From positions 186,001 to 250,000 of the forward strand of contig SKCR01023417.1 of NCBI GenBank assembly GCA_019454045.1: a stretch of DNA of 64,000 bases, written 5' to 3'. Source of the DNA: Zanthoxylum bungeanum (taxonomy: Eukaryota > Streptophyta > Magnoliopsida > Sapindales > Rutaceae). Below are positions 1 to 9,089 of the stretch, one piece after another. Within the stretch, counting starts at the first letter, position 1. Each line of letters starts with the position of its first letter. Made by a program: the position numbers and the translations under genes. The notes under the pieces are model-generated. The model was given only the letters and a program-made list of their open reading frames with translations. It was not told the origin of the DNA and did no database searches.

Positions 1-1165
1 GGTAGGCATGGCGCTTTGCTAGAAGCCAACCTTGTCTTGTAAATCGGTATAAACGTAGTACGAGGTACTTACGTGTTCGGATAGTCCGACGACCGAATTT
101 ACTGCCAACATATCCGGGGATCTCATGGGTCGTTTCCCAAAGATTCACCGATGACGTATGACTCGCACTTTAATTAATCTGTGATTAATTAGAAGAGAGA
201 GAAAATTAATCTGGGATTAATTGCGGAGATATTTTATCTGGGATAAAATATTAATTTAAAGAGAGAGAATGATTAATTTGGAATTAATCGATAAATTAAT
301 ATATTCGATATATTAAACGAAATTGGATTTCGACGCGGAATTAAAATTAGATTTTAATTTGGGCGAACGAGTTAATTTAGAATTAATTCGTTAGCGACGT
401 GAATAGTGAATTTGGAATTAGTAATCATTTAATTACGTCACAACGGAAAATTTGTTAATTTGGAATTAGCGAACCCGAGCCCGGGATTGTTTGCGAGCGC
501 ATTCGCATTTCGAATTCGAGTGCGGCACGCAAGTCAAATCAAGCGTCAAATCGCTAGTCGCAACTAGCGTCACATCATTCGTCAATCAAGTGATGGATGT
601 CTTTCACTTTGAGTGATTGACGCCAGTCACTATTCACTGATTGATGGCAAGTGATGTGTGTGGTTGGCAAGCATTTATTGCTTTAATTGCTTGACTTTTT
701 TGGAGGCAAAAATTTGGTATTTGTTTTTGGAATATCCATTTACCATTTTTGTAACAAAAACAAATCTCTCTCTCCTCTTTTCTCCTCTCTCTCACTCGGC
801 CTTAGAGGCAAAATTCTTCACTGGTTTTCTGGGAAATGCCGAGAAGATGGGAAGCAAAGTGGTGATTTTTGTGGCAAAAATCACAAGAGCTAGCACTCCG
901 AGAGACATACGAAGGAGATAGAGAAGTCCACCCATGAGCCGGGAATCGTTCGACGAAGCTTGGAGCTTGTTCAAGGAGCTCCAATGGCCGAAAACAGTGA
1001 GGAAATTCATTGCCACTGCCGAGCAGTCTAAGGAGGCAGAAAGTTGATTTTGTTGCCTCTCGCGTCGCTCAACCGATCGATGTGAGTATTCTGCAACTTC
1101 CTCGTTGTATTCACTTATGTTTCATGCTTATTTATTGATCCTTGGGACCTTAGCAAACTCCAACA
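1..1165 (+). repeat. E1 5' LTR (3' part only)
   Basis: This aligns without net length change to 7925-9089 and ends CTCCAACA directly before the primer site. It contains the dense triloop-hairpin block at 204-473. Open frames near 658-921 recur in the paired LTR and have no recognisable domain, so I treat them as chance. One difference from the 3' LTR is clustered: 409-421 here repeats 457-469 exactly, whereas the 3' LTR (8331-8350) keeps the version also found in X. Confidence 0.92.
204..473 (+). repeat. Triloop hairpin array in E1 LTR
   Basis: Eight short inverted repeats with 3-nt spacers lie in 270 bp. 204-222: AATTAATC/GATTAATT, loop TGG. 229-251: 10-bp arms ATATTTTATC/GATAAAATAT, loop TGG. 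271-289: GATTAATT/AATTAATC, loop TGG. 296-316: 9-bp arms, loop TCG. 318-332: CGAAAT/ATTTCG, loop TGG. 339-359: 9-bp arms AATTAAAAT/ATTTTAATT, loop TAG. 366-392: 12-bp arms with one G-U, loop TAG. 451-473: 10-bp arms with two G-U, loop TGG. Equivalent arrays occur in the other family A LTRs. Function is unknown; AT-richness alone would not be expected to fix the spacer at three bases. Confidence 0.85.
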
Positions 1166-1166
1166 A

Positions 1167-1178
1167 TGGTATCAGAGC
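1167..1178 (+). other. E1 primer-binding site (initiator tRNA-Met type)
   Basis: TGGTATCAGAGC lies one base after the LTR end. This is the usual plant copia minus-strand primer site complementary to the 3' end of initiator tRNA-Met. Confidence 0.92.
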
Positions 1179-2744
1179 AAGGAAAAGCATGAAATTGATT
1201 TAGGGCTTAAAATTTGGGTAAAAATATATTTGAGCATGATTTATGAAATTGGATGAATGAATATGTTTAAATGTGTTTTAATTGAGGATTGATTGGATCA
1301 ATTTGTTGAAATTGTGTTTGGAACAAATTTCCCCAAAATTTTGGTGTTGGCCGAATGTAATGCCCCATTTTGTCTTGGTGATTTTTTGATTTTTTGATCA
1401 TTGGATGTGTTGGAAATCATTCGGGATGTTGATTTAATATCGATTGTGGAATTAATTGGATTGAATTCGAATCGGACATAAAATCCCCAATATTGCCGAG
1501 ACATAAAGAAGCATGAATGGGTTTGATTTTTTGATCAAAATGTGTTGGACACTAATTGATGTAATTGAGCATGATTAATTGTATAAATTATGTTTTGGAA
1601 ATATTGATTTGGGTAATTAATATGTTATACACTTTATGTAATTAAATGGGAATTTGGAATTTTTGTAATTAATTATTTGGGCCTTAAATTGGATTTGGGC
1701 TTGTTGTGTTGTAATTGGGCTTATTGGGCTTGGTTGTACCAAGATGGGTTTAGGAAAAATTGGTTGGATCCAATTAGGCCCAAAACCGCATCCATAAAGC
1801 CCAAATGCGACTAATGGACCTTTAAAGTTTAATTGGGCCTAATATGCCAAAATTGATTTCTAGGCTTATGGGGTAACTCCCGGATTGGATTTTGGTTATT
1901 CGGTTTGACCCGAGTTGACCAAAAGTCCACGCCTTAAGAAATTAATTAAAAGCCCATTGAACTTTAATTAAATTAACGTTGGACGTTAATCGGGCTTTGA
2001 GACCCGTAACGATTAAATTTGGAATTTAAATCGTAAAGGTTTATTAAATAAAGTGTGATATTTAATTTGGAATTAAATAGTGAATTAGAATTAAATACAA
2101 ATTGAATTGGATTTAATTTTGTAGTTTAATTTAATTCGAGAATTCGTACTTTAAGTACTTATTCGCAAAACGAGTTTGACTCAAGCAAAATCAAATCGTT
2201 GTTTGAACATTGGATGATCACTAATTATCATATTAATTAATTTGATTAGATTGATTGATAACATGCTTGTGTGAATACATGGTTGCGATGCATGAATAAT
2301 GTATATCGGATGGATATTAGATGGGTGGGGCAATTTTAGAAATTGTTGTAATAAATTTGATTTATTAAATTGGGCCTGCGTGTCCAGCCTTATTACCTCC
2401 TTACTCTTTGTATTCTCTTCTCACATATTCCCCTCAATGTATATGAGGTTTCTTTAGAAGTGTAGTGTAACGGGTAGAAGAAATATTTGTGCTAGCGGGA
2501 GAGAGAAAGTGAGAGATTTGATCTAGGATCATTGTGTAAAGTATCCATTCGCATATCATTATTATTTTATCATATGCGCTTTATTATGTGTTTAGAATGC
2601 ATGTTTAAGGGTGTATGATGATGAGACCTTAACAAAGATAATAAATTGGTTGCCAATTTGCACTCGAAAAACCCTCGCAAAATATTAGGCGTCTTTCCTT
2701 CCATTGAGTGATTCTCACTCAAGATCCGAGACTGGCATTGGCTT

Positions 2745-3167
2745 ATTGGCCAAAGTCAAGGCCTTTTTCCGTCGAGGATGTGTTTGAATCACGAGAGCTT
2801 TATTCCATATTGGTGTCTTGTCCAAGTTGTGGTTTGTTGGCCAAAGTCAAGACCACTTCTTGTCCATCGAATTGATTACGAAGCTTTCCATGGTCAATGG
2901 GTCGCGCTTAACTGGGATCACTAAGTTTTGGGGCCAAAGCCAAGGCTTAGTTGATTCAGAGGAAAAAGGTTAGGTAATACATTGGATGTATTGGCATATA
3001 TAAGATATATGTTTCGGACTTGGATGTCCCCCTACCGGATCTAGGAATTGGATTGGATCCAATTGATCTTAGAGATCTACCTAGTTAATTATCATACAAT
3101 TTGTTGGCCAAAGTCAAGATTGTGTGACATTTAACGGGATCCTAGCCCACTAGGAAACTCGGTTTCC
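2745..3167 (+). repeat. E1 leader hairpin array, class I (TTGGCCAAAGTCAAG loops)
   Basis: The motif TTGGCCAAAGTCAAG or a close variant recurs four times, and most copies are flanked by different but mutually complementary arms. 2829-2856 pairs GTGGT with ACCAC. 2920-2951 pairs ACTAAG with CTTAGT and continues to 12 bp with two G-U. 3096-3123 pairs ACAAT with ATTGT. Triloop hairpins lie between and after them: 2976-2992 (AATACAT/ATGTATT), 2995-3011 (CATATAT/ATATATG), 3046-3064 (AATTGGAT/ATCCAATT), 3065-3077 (GATCT/AGATC) and 3153-3167 (GGAAAC/GTTTCC). Pairing is seen directly; an RNA role is inference. Confidence 0.8.
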
Positions 3168-3289
3168 CGAGTACTCGACAGAGGGTTAGAGGCTCGCCGA
3201 AAAATAGTGGGAGGCAAGAATTGAATTTGCAATATCGTTTAATTACTTGCCATACGCGCTCATTCAAATATCATTCGTTATATAAATTA

Positions 3290-3510
3290 AATGTTAGTTG
3301 GACTAATATTTAAATGTTGTTTTTAATAAATAGTTGGACTATATTCAAACTATTCATTTATAGTTGATTTTATAATTGGATTATAGTAATCAATATAATT
3401 GATTTTAATCTATTAAATTATAGTTGATTAAATAGTTGGACTATGGTAATCATTATAATAAATAGTACCTAAATCGTTGATTAAATAGTTTGACTATTAA
3501 AATCAAGATT
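3290..3510 (+). repeat. E1 leader hairpin array, class II (AGT-TGG-ACT type)
   Basis: Repeated units are built as arm, TGG, complementary arm. 3290-3310 has 9-bp arms AATGTTAGT/ACTAATATT with one G-U. 3330-3342 is ATAGT/ACTAT. 3364-3393 has outer arms TTGATT/AATCAA and inner arms TATAAT/ATTATA. Further units near 3430-3450 and 3485-3497 use ATAGT/ACTAT. The array lies just before gag in every family A element. Confidence 0.8.
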
Positions 3511-3529
3511 AAATTGAAAGATTGGCATT

Positions 3530-4150
3530 TAAAACATAATCCTGGGGAAATGTATTTAAATGGTTTAATTTTCAAATTGGGAATAAAATTTCAGGATGGT
3601 CCTGGAAACTAATAAGTTACTTTATTTGATAAAATAACATATTAAGCCTAAAGCCCGGAGTTAAGCAAATAGTAGAGCATGATCTTTGGAATATCATGTA
3701 ATGATAACTTTAGTGCTTAATCCATTAAGCTTGTCGCAGTAGACTCCTTAATTTCTGAATCAGAACTAAGGATTAGATCCTTAAAGTATGATAAAGAAAT
3801 TGAAGGATCTTCATAAATCTATCTTTAGATTTTAGAAGTAATAAATTACAATAAATAACTCTTGGAGAGTTAATGACTATTCTCAAGGAGACAAAGTCAA
3901 AGTTTGCAATTAGGCAAGTAGCGCAAGGCGCACCTTACTTCGATATTCTAGAAGGCCAAGGCTAGGCCGAACGCTTCTGAGTGTGGAAAAGGGCAAAGGC
4001 AAAATCATTATAATCTTCTAGGAAGATAAAGGACATATCCCAAAATGTCTGCTTAAATTTGGCAAACGGGATCGCGGAATCATGACTGCCGTTTGGACAA
4101 AGCAGACATGAAGGAATTGAAGAACGAGCAAGACTCTGACTTCAAATATG
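3530..4150 (+). pseudogene. E1 gag remnant
   Basis: This is recognised by nucleotide alignment to the better E2, E4 and E5 gag regions: the line of sequence before the IVLG-type motif, the leucine-rich CTTGGAGAGTTAATG stretch near 3860, and a decayed zinc-knuckle region near 4045-4095 in which the cysteines are lost. In copia elements Gag forms the virus-like particle and the CCHC knuckle binds RNA. Multiple stops and frameshifts rule out a working product. A deletion of about 175 bp relative to E2 and E4, near 3850, is shared with E5. Confidence 0.75.
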
Positions 4151-4369
4151 TTTGTCATAAATATATTCACTACTAGTATTAAAATTGGATTTTAGATACT
4201 TAGTGTGATACATAAATATATACTTATGTTCAGAATCTGCTATGGGCAGGATGCTGACCTCAATTGAGATTTAATCTGCGGATTGGAAACGGGATGAAAA
4301 TCACTGTTTTAACCGTAGATACCTAATTTTAGGAACTACCCTCGGGTGTTTACTTAAATTAGGGAACTG

Positions 4370-6800
4370 TTATAATGTAACTAGTTTGACTAGATACATT
4401 ATCTCTATATCAGTGTTTGACCTGCTGCGGGTGAACCTTTATATTCTAGAACACTAAAGTGTTTTATTATATAAAGATGATATTGAGATAAACACATTTG
4501 ATGTGAATAACAGAATTTATATTTTGAATATAAATAAATCTCAAATATATAACATGACAAAGAAATAGCTCAAACTGATTTGATCAGAAGAAACTGATGT
4601 GGCATTGTTGTCTGGGACACAATTAAACAAGACTTGTATATCCGCACTTTTGAAGTGTGGGTAGTAGGACTGTTTTGATAACATTCAAATAAAGTCTACG
4701 AATCTAGTTTATTGGGCAAAGTGCCTAACACACTATTTACTTGGTAAAAGTGGAAATGCCACCGATCTGTAAGCCCTAGTTCATAGTGAAGCAAGTGAGC
4801 CCATGTCTAGCTAGGCTAGAGGTGGATATGAATATTTCGTGACCTATACGGATGTGGCATCGCGTTATGGTTATGTGTTTCTATTGAAACACAAATTGGA
4901 AACTTTTATAGTTTCGACACGAAATAGACAAACAGATCGGCTATAGTATTAAACCGTCACGGTAAGACCGTAATGGAAAATACTTAAGCAATAAGTTTCA
5001 AGTATACTTGAAAGAGTATAGTATTCTTTCAATGAGGACTCCTCCCGGAACACGTCATTTTGACGGTGTGTCCAAAATGAGTAACCGAATTTTGTTGGAC
5101 ATGATAAGGTTAATCATGAGTCGCTCTGAGCTACCATTTCCTTCAACGGATAAATATAAACAGTGCAGAACTTATTTTGAATAAGGTTCCATAATAATCT
5201 GTTAGACATAATTTCATATTAGATATGAACGGGAAAGAAACCGGGTTTCTCATTCCTAAAAAATTTGGGTATGTTAGGCATATGTTTGGATGATACCAGA
5301 CTAAAACCCAAATTGGATAAGTGCCAATTGTAGGTTATCCTAGGGATACCATAAGTATAGTACTTATACATCTCACAAGAGAGAATAATTAGATTGTTAC
5401 TCACTATGCGGTTTTCCTAAGAGGAATACCGATATGCAGTGGTAAGTGGGAGGATAGTATAACTCGATGAAAATCGGAATAATATTGTTCAAGGCACCGA
5501 ATCCTTAATGGAACACATATAGTTCATCAAGGATGAAACTATACCATTAATCTTCGAATACACAAGAACCACGTATGTCGGAGAGAGTCAGAAAACAACC
5601 TGGGGTATGGGTTTCTGATCTCACCTCATAAAGATGTCAATCTTATTGAGGTAAACCAACTGACTACGTATGAGGAAGTGATACAAGGTATCGACTCCCT
5701 ATCATGGCAAAGTGTCATGAGTCCAAAATGGATTCCATGTATATCAACTATGTTTGGATACTAGTTGATGTACCGCAAAGCATTGTGCCTATTGGTACTA
5801 TAAAAGTCTTCTAGGAAGACATACATGGAAGACAACATACCAACATATAAAGCTAGGCTTTTAGCGGAAAGGTATCGTTATCAACATTGTGTTGATTACG
5901 ACGAAACCTTTTAACTGTTGCCATGGTAAATCCATTTGGATAATGCTTGCTAAAGCTGCGTGTTTCATTTATGAAATGTATCAGCTTTACGGGAAAATCG
6001 CTTTCCTGAAAAGGAAACCTTTCAGAGGATGTTTACAACATCCTGTCGGTTTTGTCGTACCAAAACTAGCAAACAAGGTTTGCGGGTTATTCGATCCATG
6101 TTTGGATTGAAGCAAGCATAGGTTCTTGGAATTGTCGTTTTGATGTAATCATAATGGTTTATGATTTAATTCAAAACGAAAATGATTCTTGTGTATATAA
6201 GAGGGTTAGTGGGAGCGCACTGACAGTAGATGTCCTATAAATGATGATAATATGTCATTTCTTGGAAATGATATTCCCATATTACAATCGGCAAAAACTT
6301 GGCTTTCGAGAAAATTCTCCGTGGAATTCTTGGGAGAAAACAACCTTTATTCAAGGAATAAAGATCTACTGGGATAGATTTAAAGTTGTTGACACTCTCT
6401 AAGAAATCGTACATTGAAAAATGTACGCGACCTGGTGTCTCATACGCTTTGAGCATATGGATTCACAAACAGGCCAATCCGAGTGATAGTCACTGGATTG
6501 AAGTTAAGAACATACTTAGTATCTTAGAGAACTAAGGATGCTATCTTAATCTGTGGAGATGGAGAACTTGAAGTGACTGGGATCACTGTTGCAAGTTTCT
6601 TAACTGATAAAGACGACTAAAAGTCGCAAACGGTACTATACAGTTTGAATAACGATACAGTGACCTGGAAATCTTCCAAGCAAGATATTGTTACCGAATA
6701 AATAACAAATGTGGGTTATTGCTGCAGCTGAGGCGGCAATAGAAGCCTTCTGGGTCGATAAACAAATCTAATTAGATTAAATAAAATTATGTTAGCAGCT
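4370..6800 (+). pseudogene. E1 pol remnant (GAG-pre-integrase, integrase, RT, RNase H)
   Basis: Co-linear with E4 and E5: the GAG-pre-integrase region near 4380-4760, integrase from about 4790 to 5470 with the family TAG stop at 4812-4814, reverse transcriptase about 5640-6420 and RNase H about 6650-6790. The RT active-site box reads as Asn-Asp-Asp at 6240-6248 after a one-base loss in the preceding codon, where copia normally has Tyr-Val-Asp-Asp. Many frameshifts are present and the longest open stretches are about 70 codons. It is dead. Confidence 0.85.
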
Positions 6801-7028
6801 GAGCTAGGCGTCAGCACAGGCTAAAGAATTAATGGTCTCATCAACGATCCAGATACATAATTCGATATTCATCTGATTCGTTCGGATCATACATCGTGGC
6901 GATGTGATGATCGAATAAATCGCATCAGATGATAATCATGCAAATCCGCTGACGAAAGTTTTTTCTCAGCAGTTTGAGCCAACCGTACATAGTTCGGGTG
7001 TCAGACACTCGAGTGACTGGATATAGGC

Positions 7029-7040
7029 CAAGTGGGAGAT
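7029..7040 (+). other. E1 polypurine tract
   Basis: The sequence AAGTGGGAGAT directly precedes the TGTTGG start of the 3' LTR. The same tract precedes the 3' LTRs of E2, E4, E5 and, inverted, X and B. Confidence 0.88.
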
Positions 7041-9089
7041 TGTTGGATAATTATGACCCATAGCGTCACTATTTGTACATATCATGGTGTTGTTGTACAA
7101 ATTAACTATGTGACAAAGGAGATTGCACTCTTATCATTTGTGATTAGATCACCTAGATGTATAAATGATAGGAGGTCCCTGTGATTTGTTCCTGGATTGA
7201 GAATGATATGAGACAGTATCAATCCACGAAGGATAAATCATTAAAAATCCCTAGTCAGAGTATTATCGAGATTGGACATCGATAAATACGTAAAAGGCTA
7301 GTATTACACTTGTGCGCGTTGTGAGGGCACAACGACATAGTTCTCATATATTTGGGTATAGGATACTCATGCAAGTGTAATAGGAGGTTGTGTTTTACCG
7401 ATGGTATGGGAAACAGCTTCGTTCTCGATAGACCCCTCGGAATTCCATTGGTAGTACGACTATGTGTCTATGGAAATCCGAAATCAGGATAGGTGTATTT
7501 GGTCTTAACCTGAGACTTGCACCGCTAATACTTGCGACAATCAATATACTTTGGTTGCGGTCGTCCAGGGATTTAACAGGTTCTTTGTACGCCTATGCTG
7601 GGTATATTGAGAATCGTAGTGTGTTGGGTGTGATGTCAAGACGGAAGTGTCACTCCAGTCATATGGAGATGATGATTGCGTAGGGATACAGAACTGGTTC
7701 TCTAAAAAGGTTGCAACCGTCGGGATAATATGTCTTGGTAATGATTATCCGATAATAAAGAGACTAGTTACTTGTCATCCGATATATGCTTCGTACGGGG
7801 CAGACACTGCACCAGCCCCAGACCTTGCATATGATCATCCGATACTGGATCGAAATATGCAATACTACGTATACTACGTCTGATATAGATCTTTTATTCC
7901 TGTAAGGATATTTCTGGAGAATTGGGTAGGCATGGCGCTTTGCTAGAAGCCAACCTTGTCTTGTAAATCAGTATAAACGTAGTACGAGGTACTTACGTGT
8001 TCGGATAGTCCGACGATCGAATTTACTGCCAACATATCTGGGGATCTCATGGGTCGCTTCCCAAAGATTCACCGATGACGTATGACTCACACTTGAATTA
8101 ATCTGGGATTAATTATAAGAGAGAGAAAATTAATCTGGGATTAATTGCTGAGATATTTTATCTGGGATAATAAATTAATTTAAAGAGAGAGAACGATTAA
8201 TTTGGAATTAATCGATAAATTAATATATTCAATATATTAAACGAAATTGGATTTCGACGCGGAATTAAAATTAGATTTTAATTTGGGAGAACGAGTTAAT
8301 TTAGAATTAATTCGTTAGCGATGTGAATAGTGATTTCGCTAGGCATAATCATTTAATTACGTCGCAACGGAAAATTCATTAATTTGGAATTAGCGAACCC
8401 GAGCCCGGGATTGTTTGCGAGCGCATTCGCATTTCGAATTCGAGTGCAGCACGCAAGTCAAATCAAGCGTCAAATCGCTAGTCGCAACTAGCGTCACATC
8501 ATTCGTCAATCAAGTGATGGATGTCTTTCACTTTGAGTGATTGACGCCAGTCACTATTCACTGATTGATGGCAAGTGATGTGTGTGGTTGGCAAGCATTT
8601 ATTGCTTTAATTGCTTGAATTTTTTGGAGGTAAAAATTTGGTATTTGTTTTTGGAATATCCATTTACCATTTTTGTAACAAAAACACATCTCTCTCTCCT
8701 CTTTTCTCCTCTCTCTCACTCGGCCTTAGAGGCAAAATTCTTCACTGGTTTTCTGGGAAATGCCGAGAAGATGGGAAGTAAAGTGGTGATTTTTGTGGCA
8801 AAAATCACAAGAGCTAGCACTCCGAGAGACATGCGAAGGTGATAGGGAAGTCCACCCATGAGCCGGGAATCGTTTGACGAAGCTTGGAGCTTGTTTAAGG
8901 TGCTCCAATGGCCGAAAACAGTGAGGAAATTCACTGCCACTGCCGAGCAGTCCAGGGAGGCAGAAAGTTGATTTTATTGCCTCTCGCGTCGCTCAACCAA
9001 TCGATGTGAGTATTCCACAACTCCCTCGTTGTATTCACTTATGTTTCATGCTTGTTTATTGATCATTGGGACCTTAGCAAACTCCAACA
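7041..9089 (+). repeat. E1 3' LTR (complete, 2049 bp)
   Basis: It starts TGTTGGATAATTATGACC after the purine tract and ends CTCCAACA at 9089. Its last 1165 bp match 1-1165. At 8331-8350 it keeps the sequence type also found in X where the 5' LTR has an altered patch. Confidence 0.93.

Larger units (their letters stand above)
1179..3529 (+). other. E1 leader (untranslated, hairpin-rich)
   Basis: About 2.35 kb separates the primer site from the first gag-like sequence. No ORF or domain is recognisable. It holds two hairpin classes described separately (2745-3167 and 3290-3510) and other triloop inverted repeats: 1972-1990 (ATTAACGT/ACGTTAAT, loop TGG), 2009-2034 (loop TGG with one bulge) and 2059-2079 (9-bp arms, loop TGG). 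The same layout recurs in E2, E4, E5 and X, so it is a family property. Confidence 0.75.
1..9089 (+). mobile_element. E1: Ty1/copia retrotransposon, family A, 5' end beyond window
   Basis: Seen: a partial 5' LTR (1-1165) is followed by a tRNA-Met type primer site, a long leader, gag and pol remnants in copia order, a purine tract and a complete 3' LTR (7041-9089) ending CCAACA. Positions 1-1165 and 7925-9089 are equal in length and differ by only about 4% by eye. The element lies inside the leader of E2: sequence from 9090 matches the E4 leader near 36850. The right-hand TSD should be TCCAA (9090-9094); the left copy is off-window. The coding region has many stops and frameshifts although the LTRs are similar, so it was probably already defective when it inserted. 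Confidence 0.93.

Noticed and set aside
658..921. Open frame of 87 codons in the E1 LTR, repeated at 8582-8842
   Set aside because: It recurs only because the LTR recurs. No domain, shifted frames in X, and overlapping frames on both strands of similar length.
7462..7883. Frames of 73-78 codons in the E1 3' LTR
   Set aside because: LTR sequence, with equivalents in other copies broken at different places; not conserved as protein.
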